Of a stretch of DNA of 64,000 nt, positions 51,685-58,392 are shown piece by piece. The first letter of the stretch is position 1, and each line of letters starts with the position of its first letter. Made by a program: the position numbers and the translations under genes. The stretch is from CAYNSX01 sp964400165 (GTDB lineage Bacteria > Armatimonadota > Hebobacteria > CAYNSX01): positions 1 to 64,000 of the forward strand of contig CAYNSX010000002.1 of the NCBI GenBank assembly GCA_964400165.1. Direction: 5' to 3'. The notes beneath the pieces were generated by a model. That model was not told the DNA's origin. It saw only the letters and a list, made by a program, of their open reading frames with translations, and did no database searches.

Positions 51685-52826
51685 CAGTCGCGCCCCAGCG
51701 CTTCGCGCAGGCGCTCAAAGAAGCCCTTGGTGTCCTCGTCGTCGCTGATGCGGTCGCCGCCCGCGTCGCGGAATTGTTGCAGGATGCGCTTCTGCTCCTT
51801 GGTCAGCCGGCGCGGCACCGAGACATAGATGACGACATGCAAATCGCCGCGGCGGCCGGTGTGCGGGTCGGGCATTCCCTTCACCGGCACGCGGATGGTG
51901 GTGCCGGATTGCGTGCCGGTAGGGATGTCGACCGTCGTAAGACCGTCGACGGTTTCAACTTCGAGTGTCCCGCCCAGCGCCGCGACGGTAAACGGCAGCG
52001 CGGCAGTCGTGATGAGTTCCGTGCCGCGGCGGCGGAAGCGCGGGTCGGAACGCACATGCAGCACCACAATCAGGTCGCCGGGCGGGCCGTTGCGCGGGCC
52101 GGTGTCGCCCTCGCCTTCGACGCGCAGGCGCTCGCCGTTCTCGACGCCGGCGGGAATCTCGACTGTGACCGTCTCTCGCACCCGCTGCAGGCCGCTGCCG
52201 TCACAGGTGCGGCACGGGTCGGCGACGACCCACCCGTCGCCGCCGCAGCGCGTGCAGGGAAAGACGGTGGACATCTGCATCCCGAACGGCCCGCGCGTGA
52301 CGCTCTGCACCTGACCGGCGCCGCCGCAAGTGACGCACGCGACCGGCGCCGCGCCGGAAGCGCTCCCGCGGCCGTCGCAGGTCTTGCACGGGCGGCGGCG
52401 CGTCACTTGGAGCACGCGCTCGGCGCCGAGGTAGGCCTCTTCGAAAGTCAGGTCGGCATCAGCGCGCAGCGAATCGCCCGGGTGGACCTGCGGCCCGCGC
52501 GGCCGGGCCCGGCCGCCGAAGACGGCGCCGAAGAAGTCGGCCAGGTCGGGGAAGTCGGTGAAGATTGCGGAGAAGGGGTCGCCGTCCGCTGCCGCGCCGC
52601 CGCGCACACCAGCGACGCCGTAGGCGTCGTAGCGGGCGCGCTTGTCGGGGTCGCGCAGGACGGCGTAGGCCTCGGAGACGGACTTGAAGCGCTCGGCGGC
52701 CTCGGGATCGGGGTTGACATCAGGATGCAACTCACGCGCCAGCCGGCGATAGGCGGACTTCAATTCATCGGAGGAGGCGCTGCGACCGACCCCCAACTGT
52801 TCGTAATAGTCGGCCGGCGGCGTCAC
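51684..52826 (-). CDS. dnaJ: Chaperone DnaJ
   Basis: Co-chaperone that delivers unfolded proteins to DnaK and stimulates its ATPase. The 380-residue type I protein has the J-domain with H-P-D (R-E-L-H-P-D-V-N), a short Gly/Phe linker (G-V-A-G-V-R-G-G...), four C-x-x-C-x-G-x-G zinc repeats (C-K-T-C-D-G-R-G, C-V-T-C-G-G-A-G, C-T-R-C-G-G-D-G, C-R-T-C-D-G-S-G) and the substrate domains. dnaK and grpE are not in the window. Confidence 0.96.
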   Translation of the reverse strand: MTPPADYYEQLGVGRSASSDELKSAYRRLARELHPDVNPDPEAAERFKSVSEAYAVLRDPDKRARYDAYGVAGVRGGAAADGDPFSAIFTDFPDLADFFGAVFGGRARPRGPQVHPGDSLRADADLTFEEAYLGAERVLQVTRRRPCKTCDGRGSASGAAPVACVTCGGAGQVQSVTRGPFGMQMSTVFPCTRCGGDGWVVADPCRTCDGSGLQRVRETVTVEIPAGVENGERLRVEGEGDTGPRNGPPGDLIVVLHVRSDPRFRRRGTELITTAALPFTVAALGGTLEVETVDGLTTVDIPTGTQSGTTIRVPVKGMPDPHTGRRGDLHVVIYVSVPRRLTKEQKRILQQFRDAGGDRISDDEDTKGFFERLREALGRD

Positions 52827-52829
52827 ACT

Positions 52830-53066
52830 CTATTCGTCCTCGGCTGGAGGCTCCTCGACGCGGATGGCGCCGCCCGCCAGTTCCAGCATCGCACGCTGCA
52901 AGAGGCCGGCCATGCGGGGTTCATTGAGCAGTTCCGGCCGGTCGCGCAACTGCCGGCCGCGCTTGGCCAGAATCATCACCAGGCCGTGGCGGCCGTAGCG
53001 CTTGGTCAGCCATTCGAGAATGCGAAAATCACGGGCGTGCCGGTCGTCGCTGCGTCGTGGGTCCAT
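52830..53066 (-). CDS. Small charged protein upstream of dnaJ
   Basis: This is a 78-residue hypothetical protein, rich in Arg and Glu, with helices around F-R-I-L-E-W-L-T-K-R-Y-G-R-H-G and M-A-G-L-L-Q-R-A-M-L-E-L. It has no signal peptide or known motif. It ends three bases before the dnaJ start and so is probably co-translated with it. The region 53067-53129 upstream shows no clear promoter. Confidence 0.6.
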   Translation of the reverse strand: MDPRRSDDRHARDFRILEWLTKRYGRHGLVMILAKRGRQLRDRPELLNEPRMAGLLQRAMLELAGGAIRVEEPPAEDE

Positions 53067-53129
53067 CGTGACCTCTGGAAGTGACTGCGGATTCGAGCGG
53101 GGGCATTGTCGCAGCCCCGTCGCGGGCGG

Positions 53130-54410
53130 TCAAGCGACCGGTTCGATGTATGGCCGAAATCGCTCCAATAACTCGCCCGGCACTTCGACGGAGACCGCCA
53201 CGCCGTTCATTCCGTACTCCTCGGCGAGTACCCGGCCGCGTTCGTGCGCCAAGTTGATGAGTTCACCGTGATTGTAAGGGATCATGACTTGCAGCCGCTC
53301 CCAGCGCAGGCGCAGCGCGTGACTGATGGCGAGCCGGAGCGCGTCGAGGCCCTCCCGGTCGCGCGCGGAAATGGCGACCGACGCCGCGATGCCGTCGAGC
53401 ACGGGCAGCCGGCCCGAATACTCGACCTGATCCATCTTGTTGAAGGCGGCGACGGTCGGCTTGCCGACCGCGCCCAGGTCGGCGAGGACGCGGTTGACCG
53501 CCTCCACCTGGTCGCGCCAGAGCGGGTTGGCGAAATCGATGACATGCACCAGCACATCGGACTCGACCACCTCTTCGAGCGTGGCGCGGAACGCCGCGAC
53601 CAGTTGCGGCGGCAGGTCGCGGATGAAGCCGACCGTATCCGTCAGCAGCGCCTCGGCGCCGCCGGGGAGCGCCACTTTGCGCGTCGTCGGGTCGAGCGTG
53701 GCGAACAGGCGGTCCTCGACGAACACCTCGGCGCCCGACAGCGCGTTGAGCAGCGTGGACTTGCCGGCGTTGGTATAGCCCACCAGCGCGGCGACCGGCA
53801 TTCGCAGCCGCTCGCGCCCGGCGCGCAGCCGGGCGCGGTGCGACTGCACCTTCTTCAGTTCCGTGCGCAGGTGGCGGATGCGCTCACGCAGCCGGCGGCG
53901 GTCGACTTCGAGTTTCGTTTCGCCGGGGCCGCGGGTGCCGATGCCGCCGCCGAGGCGGGAGAGCATCGTCCCGTGCCCGACCAGCCGCGGCAGCAAGTAT
54001 TCGAGTTGCGCCAGTTCGACCTGGATTTTCCCTTCGTTCGACTTGGCGCGGCGGGCAAAGATGTCGAGGATGAGCCCGGGGCGGTCGATAACCGGCATAT
54101 CGGCCTGCAACTCGAGGTTGCGCTGCTGCCGGGGCGTCAGGTCGGCATCGACGATGATCAACTCGGCGCCGAGCGTTTTCGCCACTTCACTCACTTCGTG
54201 CGACTTGCCGCGCCCGACGAAGAACGAAGGGTCGTGACGATCGCGGCGCTGGGTGACCACGGTGAGCAGTTCGACGCGCGCCGTAACGGCGAGGGCGCGC
54301 AGTTCCTCAAGCGACTCTTCGTAATCGCGGTGCGGCGTGTCGAGCGTCAGGACGACCGCGCGCTGCGACGGGCCCGCCCACTGCGACAACCCCTGCGCTA
54401 ACTGCGGCAT
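53130..54410 (-). CDS. hflX: Ribosome-associated GTPase HflX
   Basis: GTPase that splits stalled or stress-inactivated ribosomes. The 426-residue protein has the N-terminal HflX domain (F-F-V-G-R-G-K and D-L-T-P-R-Q-Q-R-N-L-E), the linker G-G-I-G-T-R-G-P-G-E-T-K-L-E, G1 in G-Y-T-N-A-G-K-S-T, G2/G3 T-V-G-F-I-R-D-L-P and G4 N-K-M-D. ATG 54410 lies inside the last codons of dapL (13-base overlap). Confidence 0.95.
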   Translation of the reverse strand: MPQLAQGLSQWAGPSQRAVVLTLDTPHRDYEESLEELRALAVTARVELLTVVTQRRDRHDPSFFVGRGKSHEVSEVAKTLGAELIIVDADLTPRQQRNLELQADMPVIDRPGLILDIFARRAKSNEGKIQVELAQLEYLLPRLVGHGTMLSRLGGGIGTRGPGETKLEVDRRRLRERIRHLRTELKKVQSHRARLRAGRERLRMPVAALVGYTNAGKSTLLNALSGAEVFVEDRLFATLDPTTRKVALPGGAEALLTDTVGFIRDLPPQLVAAFRATLEEVVESDVLVHVIDFANPLWRDQVEAVNRVLADLGAVGKPTVAAFNKMDQVEYSGRLPVLDGIAASVAISARDREGLDALRLAISHALRLRWERLQVMIPYNHGELINLAHERGRVLAEEYGMNGVAVSVEVPGELLERFRPYIEPVA

Positions 54411-55582
54411 ATCACCGGCAATTTGTCCGTGATGCGCTGCATCGCCTCGCGCACGCGCTCGGTCCCGCCCGTGCACGACAGCGCGACGCGGAACCAGCCC
54501 TCGCCCTGGGCGCCGAACGCCGCGCCCGGCGTGAACACCACCGCCGCCTCGCGCAGCGCCCGCTCGCAGAACTCGGCGGAGGTCAGTCCCTTCGGCGTCG
54601 GCGCCCAGACATACATCGCCCCGCGCGGCGCTTCCAACTTCCAGCCCGCCGCATTGAGCGCGCTGACGATGATGTCGCGCCGCTCGCGGTAAACGCGGCG
54701 GTTTTCGTCGAGGCAGTCCTGCGGGCCGGTGAGCGCCGTCACCGCCGCCCGCTGAATGGCCAGGAACACCCCCGAGTCGATGTTCGACTTCAGTTTCCAC
54801 AGCGCCGCGATGATGTCTGCGCCGCCGCATGCCCAGCCGATGCGCCAGCCGGTCATCCGGTAGCCCTTCGACAGCGAATGGAACTCGATGGTGCAGTCGC
54901 GCGCCTCGGGATTCTGCAGCGGCGACGGGGCCAGATAGCCGTCGTAGGTGATTTCGGAATAGGCGTGGTCGTAAGCGAGCACCAGGTCGTGCTGCCGGGC
55001 GAACGCGACCATCTCGCGCAGCCCCGCCTCGTCAATCACCGCGCCCGTCGGCATATGCGGATAGCACATCAGCAACACGCGGGCGCGTTTCGCCACATCG
55101 GACGGAATGGCAGCAAAGTCGGGCCGCCAGCCGTTCGCCGCGGTGAGCGGCACCGGGTAGCCCTCGGCGCCCGCCAGCGACGCATTGACGCGGTAGACGG
55201 GATAGCCCGGGTCGGGATAGAGAACCACATCGCCCGGCCCCGCCAGCGCCCAGAGCAGGTGCGCCAGCCCTTCCTTCGAGCCGATCAGCCGCAGCACTTC
55301 TGTGTCGACATCGAGGGCGATGCCGAAGCGCCGCTGCATCCACTGCGCGACCGCCTGCCGGAATTCGGGCAGGCCCGAGCCGGTCTCGTCGTAGCGGTGC
55401 GTGCGCTTGTCGTCGACCGCCGTCTTCAGCGCCGCGACGATGTGCGCCGGCGTGCCGAGGTCGGGGTCGCCGATGGAGAGGTCGATGATGTCGGCGCCGG
55501 CGGCCAGCGCCGCCATCTTCGCCCGGGCGATGGCGGCGAAGGGGTAGGGGGGGATGGTTTCGAGTCGGGCGGCGGGTTTCAC
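54398..55582 (-). CDS. dapL: LL-diaminopimelate aminotransferase
   Basis: Converts tetrahydrodipicolinate directly to LL-diaminopimelate using glutamate and PLP, by-passing acylated intermediates. The 394-residue class I aminotransferase begins K-P-A-A-R-L-E-T-I-P-P-Y-P-F-A, a DapL hallmark, then I-D-L-S-I-G-D-P-D-L-G-T-P. The PLP-Lys is in S-L-S-K-G-Y-R-M-T-G-W-R. The track frame is longer, but GTG 55582 gives the family N-terminus; the extra upstream codons are repeat DNA. A closely related aminotransferase activity cannot be fully excluded, but dapF nearby supports DapL. Confidence 0.88.
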   Translation of the reverse strand: MKPAARLETIPPYPFAAIARAKMAALAAGADIIDLSIGDPDLGTPAHIVAALKTAVDDKRTHRYDETGSGLPEFRQAVAQWMQRRFGIALDVDTEVLRLIGSKEGLAHLLWALAGPGDVVLYPDPGYPVYRVNASLAGAEGYPVPLTAANGWRPDFAAIPSDVAKRARVLLMCYPHMPTGAVIDEAGLREMVAFARQHDLVLAYDHAYSEITYDGYLAPSPLQNPEARDCTIEFHSLSKGYRMTGWRIGWACGGADIIAALWKLKSNIDSGVFLAIQRAAVTALTGPQDCLDENRRVYRERRDIIVSALNAAGWKLEAPRGAMYVWAPTPKGLTSAEFCERALREAAVVFTPGAAFGAQGEGWFRVALSCTGGTERVREAMQRITDKLPVICRS

Positions 55583-55593
55583 GGTTGAAAGTC

Positions 55594-55612
55594 GGCAGGC
55601 AGGATGCCTGCC
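55594..55612. repeat. GGCAGGCA/TGCCTGCC palindrome, copy 1 (intergenic)
   Basis: Perfect 8-base arms GGCAGGCA and TGCCTGCC around a 3-base loop GGA, followed by a run of C (55611-55616). It fills the 52-base spacer between the saccharopine-dehydrogenase-like stop and the dapL start. Confidence 0.9.
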
Positions 55613-55634
55613 CCCCTGGGAAGTACTCGGGGTT

Positions 55635-56837
55635 TCACGCCCGCGCTCCGACAGCGGCTTTCGACTTCGTGACCACCAACTCAAACCCGCGCTTGCGCAA
55701 TTCGGCAAGGAAGACTTCCGCAGGCACGCCGACTTCGGGCCGGTGCGCGCCGGGCGCGATGAGGCCGCGCGCCTGCATCGCGGCGACGATGCCGACGGAG
55801 AAACCGGTGCAGCGCTCCATCGCGGAAAAGCCCCCCGGCTTGGCAGGCAAAGTGCCTGCCCCCCGGGCAGGTGGCTCCAGCCAGTCGATGGTCAACCCGC
55901 CCTCCGGCCCCTCGCACTCGACCCGCATCACGCACAGGTCGGGCTCATCGCGGAAAGTGAGATGCTTCTCGAAGAGCGCGCCGGTGAACAGCCGAGGCAC
56001 TACCGGCCTGGAGGCCGGCGCTACCGACACCGGCTCGTTCGACAGCAGCCCCAGCGCGCGCAGGACGCGGATTTGCTCGCAGTGGCCGGGGTAGCGCAGC
56101 GTCTTCACTTCGAACGCCTGCAAGCGCCCCTCGTATGTCCACGGGTTCGTGGACGAACTCCCTGAAGTCAAAAACGCCTCCAGCGTCCCGACGCCCGGCA
56201 GGTCGAGCGTCTCGAGTTCGGTCAGCGGTTCCACTTTCGTGATCACGCCGCCGCGCAGGATGGTCACCGGCTCGGCGTACTCCTTCAACAGCCCGTGCGC
56301 GCTGAACACCATCTGATAATTGAGCGGAGAGCGCGGCTGCTGCGGCAGCCCGCCGACCAGAATGCGCACCCGCTCCGTCCGCGGCACTTGCGCCACTGCA
56401 TACGCCGCCAGCGTGTTGCCGGCGCCGGGCTGGTAGCCGCAATCAGGGACGACCGACACGCCCGCCTCTTGCGCGGCGCCGTCCAATTCCAATTCCTGAA
56501 AGACGCGCTCGGTCGAGCCGCCCATATCGCAGAAGTGCGTGCCCGCCCGCACCGCCGCCGCTGCGACTGACGGGTTGAAGAAGTAGGGGAGACCGCTGAC
56601 GGTCGCCGTCGAGCCGGTGATGGCGCGCTCGACCGCGGCGATGTCGCCGGCGTCGAGCGTTGCCGCGGTCGCCACCGGGCGCCTGGCCAGCCGGTTAACG
56701 AGCGCCGCGCCCTGCTCGGCGCGGGCGCGGTCGGCGTCGAACAGTAGCACCGCCTCCGCGTCGCCGTGCGCGGCGACATCGTAGGCCGCCGCCACGCCCT
56801 GCCGTCCCGCCCCCAGGATGGCGTACCGGAACCCCAT
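55635..56837 (-). CDS. Saccharopine-dehydrogenase-family protein with two in-frame repeat modules
   Basis: This is a 400-residue NAD(P)-dependent protein. The Rossmann start is F-R-Y-A-I-L-G-A-G-R-Q-G-V-A-A, with C-D-M-G-G-S-T and V-V-P-D-C-G-Y-Q-P-G-A-G-N in the middle and F-S-A-M-E-R-C-T-G-F-S towards the end. This pattern fits saccharopine reductase-like/L-lysine dehydrogenase enzymes. Its place next to dapL suggests lysine metabolism. Two segments, V-S-V-A-P-A-S-R-P-V-V-P-R and A-R-G-A-G-T-L-P-A-K-P-G-G, are coded by repeat modules and look inserted. ATG 56837 shares a base with the upstream stop; TTG 56840 is not needed. Confidence 0.85.
   Translation of the reverse strand: MGFRYAILGAGRQGVAAAYDVAAHGDAEAVLLFDADRARAEQGAALVNRLARRPVATAATLDAGDIAAVERAITGSTATVSGLPYFFNPSVAAAAVRAGTHFCDMGGSTERVFQELELDGAAQEAGVSVVPDCGYQPGAGNTLAAYAVAQVPRTERVRILVGGLPQQPRSPLNYQMVFSAHGLLKEYAEPVTILRGGVITKVEPLTELETLDLPGVGTLEAFLTSGSSSTNPWTYEGRLQAFEVKTLRYPGHCEQIRVLRALGLLSNEPVSVAPASRPVVPRLFTGALFEKHLTFRDEPDLCVMRVECEGPEGGLTIDWLEPPARGAGTLPAKPGGFSAMERCTGFSVGIVAAMQARGLIAPGAHRPEVGVPAEVFLAELRKRGFELVVTKSKAAVGARA
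55842..55860. repeat. GGCAGGCA/TGCCTGCC palindrome, copy 2 (in frame in a gene)
   Basis: Same 8-base arms as copies 1 and 3, loop AAG, followed by a C run to 55864. It lies inside the saccharopine-dehydrogenase-like gene and is read in frame as part of A-R-G-A-G-T-L-P-A-K-P-G-G. Confidence 0.9.
56000..56025. repeat. CCGGCCT/AGGCCGG palindrome module, in frame in the same gene
   Basis: Arms CCGGCCT (56003-56009) and AGGCCGG (56012-56018) around GG, flanked by CTA and by CGCTACC. The end GGCGCTACC is shared with the purL/lnt repeat module. It is read as V-A-P-A-S-R-P-V-V-P. Confidence 0.7.
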
Positions 56838-57367
56838 CAAATGATGCCGTCGATCACGCCAAGTTGCAGCGCCTCTTCGGGAGTCCAGTAGCGGTCCTGG
56901 TTGGCGAGCGCCCGCAGTTCCTCGGCGGGCTTGCCGATGCGCTGTGACAGGAACGCATACAACCGTTCGTTGATCGCCTCGCGCTGGTGGACAAGTTCGA
57001 GGCCGTCCACATACGAGCCGGTGAAGTCGATGTGCCCGGCGTGGAAAAGGAAGTGCGCCGTCGGCATCGCCAGCCGCTCGTCGCCGACTTGCATGATGAA
57101 CAGCGCAGCCGAATACGCGATGCCGAACGCCACCGTGACCAGGTGCACGCCCGCCAGCGCCTTGGCGTCCTGCAACGCGAACACCTGATACAAATCGCCG
57201 CCGTCGGAATTGATGAACAGGTAGATCGGGCGCTTCGGAAACCGCTCCGCGGCTTCGAACATCTCGAAGATGACCTGCCCCACGGAGTTCGAATCGATGG
57301 TTCCGGACAACCGCAGCATCTGGCCGCGGTCGATATCGAGTTGCCGGTGCTCCCCGTGCAGTCGCAT
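56837..57367 (-). CDS. ClpP-like serine protease subunit
   Basis: This 176-residue protein has the ClpP fold pattern. I-N-S-D-G-G (53-58) is the oxyanion strand, the nucleophile Ser86 is in F-G-I-A-Y-S-A-A-L, His109 in F-L-F-H-A-G and Asp158 in N-Q-D-R-Y-W-T-P-E-E-A. The sequence departs from housekeeping ClpP (GMAAS becomes GIAYS, and the Q-P after His is missing), so it is a divergent ClpP/TepA-like member. Stretches such as G-S-Y-V-D-G replace the usual G-G-A-x-G-Q. ATG 57367. It sits between dapF and the saccharopine-dehydrogenase-like gene. Confidence 0.82.
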   Translation of the reverse strand: MRLHGEHRQLDIDRGQMLRLSGTIDSNSVGQVIFEMFEAAERFPKRPIYLFINSDGGDLYQVFALQDAKALAGVHLVTVAFGIAYSAALFIMQVGDERLAMPTAHFLFHAGHIDFTGSYVDGLELVHQREAINERLYAFLSQRIGKPAEELRALANQDRYWTPEEALQLGVIDGII

Positions 57368-57380
57368 TACGCCTCCGTCA

Positions 57381-58097
57381 TCAGCCGTCGAGTGCCGCCT
57401 CCCCCGTATACACGATTTCGGCGGGGCCTGTCATTAGCACCGGCCCGGCCTCCGTCCACTCGATGGCCAGCGTCCCGCCGGGGAGGTGTACTTGCGCCCG
57501 CCGGTCGGCGAAGCCCGCCATGTGCGCGGCGACCACCGCCGCGCAGGCGCCCGTCCCGCAGGCCAGCGTCGCGCCGGCGCCGCGCTCCCAGGAGTCGACG
57601 CGCAATTCGTTGGGGCGCAGCACTTCGGTGAACTGCACATTCGTGCGCGCCGGGAAGGCGGGCAGGCGCTCGATGCGCGACCCGAGGTCGCGCACTTGCT
57701 CACGGTCCCAACTCTGCCCGAAGACCACCACATGCGGGTTGCCCATCGAGACGACGGTGATGCTGACATCGCGGCCGTTGACCGTCAGTGGTTCCTGAAT
57801 GACCGCGTCGGTGTCCGGGCCCGCCATCGGAATCTCCGAGCGGCGCAGCCGCGGCGCGCCCATGTCCACCGTGACAGAGACGACTTTCCCTTCGACGACA
57901 TTCACCCGTGGCTTCATGATGCCGGCCAGCGTCTCGACGGTCTGCTCGCGCCCGGCGAAGCCGTCCTCATAGGCGAGGCGCGCCACGCAGCGGATGCCGT
58001 TGCCGCACATTTCGGCTTCGGAGCCGTCGGCGTTGATCAGGCGCATGGTGTAGTCGGCCTTGTCCGAGGGCGCGATCAGCAGCAGCCCGTGCTCCTG
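57381..58097 (-). CDS. dapF: Diaminopimelate epimerase, C-terminal part (broken by an assembly gap)
   Basis: Interconverts LL- and meso-diaminopimelate. This part begins in G-L-L-L-I-A-P-S-D-K-A-D-Y-T-M-R-L-I-N-A-D-G and holds both catalytic cysteines: E-M-C-G-N-G-I-R-C and T-L-A-C-G-T-G-A-C. It also holds the substrate segment G-N-P-H-V-V. The preceding 105 bases (58100-58204) code for another protein, and then 10 N follow. The N-terminal part is at 58216-58392. The two parts are not in the same frame across the gap as drawn, which reflects the artificial gap size. Confidence 0.9.
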   Translation of the reverse strand, partial: QEHGLLLIAPSDKADYTMRLINADGSEAEMCGNGIRCVARLAYEDGFAGREQTVETLAGIMKPRVNVVEGKVVSVTVDMGAPRLRRSEIPMAGPDTDAVIQEPLTVNGRDVSITVVSMGNPHVVVFGQSWDREQVRDLGSRIERLPAFPARTNVQFTEVLRPNELRVDSWERGAGATLACGTGACAAVVAAHMAGFADRRAQVHLPGGTLAIEWTEAGPVLMTGPAEIVYTGEAALDG

Positions 58098-58099
58098 CG

Positions 58100-58204
58100 C
58101 ATAGCGCCAGACTTCGCTGTCGGGGGAGTTGTCCGCCAGACCGCACTCACGCAGCCTGACGAACTCGATCTCCAGCAGTTGATCCCATCCGGTCTCCGCC
58201 AGCC
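58100..58204 (-). other. Foreign or misassembled segment beside the gap
   Basis: The frame that runs into dapF reads L-A-E-T-G-W-D-Q-L-L-E-I-E-F-V-R-L-R-E-C-G-L and then N-S-P-D-S-E-V-W-R-Y-A-Q-E-H-G. That is not DapF; it resembles the D-x-x-V-W-x-Y-A-Q-E region of PIN-like/DUF5615-type toxin-related proteins. It joins dapF exactly at G-L-L-L-I, a string both could share. I read this as a chimeric contig end. Confidence 0.6.
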
Positions 58205-58214
58205 NNNNNNNNNN
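58205..58214. other. Assembly gap (10 N)
   Basis: Ten unknown bases join two contigs. The short sequence coding G-L-L-L-I-A-P-S-D-K-A-D is present on both sides (58053-58090 and 58215-58253) with a few differences, so the true sequence of dapF is probably continuous and one side is duplicated. Confidence 0.95.
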
Positions 58215-58215
58215 A

Positions 58216-58392
58216 GTCGGCCTTGTCGGACGGGGCGATCAGCAGCAGGCCGTCGGCGCCGATGCCGGTGCGCCGGTCACACCAGCGCGCGGCCAGCCGC
58301 GGCAGCGCCTCTTCCGGCAGCGGGTTGGCGCGCACATCCACGACGACGAAGTCGTTGCCCAGGCCCTGCACTTTGGTGAAGGGGAGAATCAC
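58216..58392 (-). CDS. dapF: Diaminopimelate epimerase, N-terminal part
   Basis: This is 59 residues starting ILPFTKVQGLGNDFVVVDVR, then R-T-G-I-G-A-D-G-L-L-L-I-A-P-S-D-K-A-D before the gap. This is the standard DapF N-terminus (F-x-K-x-Q-G-x-G-N-D-F). GTG 58392 overlaps the lnt TGA (GTGA), so it is the true start. Together with the C-terminal part it makes a normal-length DapF of about 280 residues. Confidence 0.92.

Noticed and set aside
58100..58204. A separate toxin-like gene next to dapF
   Set aside because: Only a fragment without start or stop, joined to dapF at shared residues beside an N gap; best explained as assembly error.
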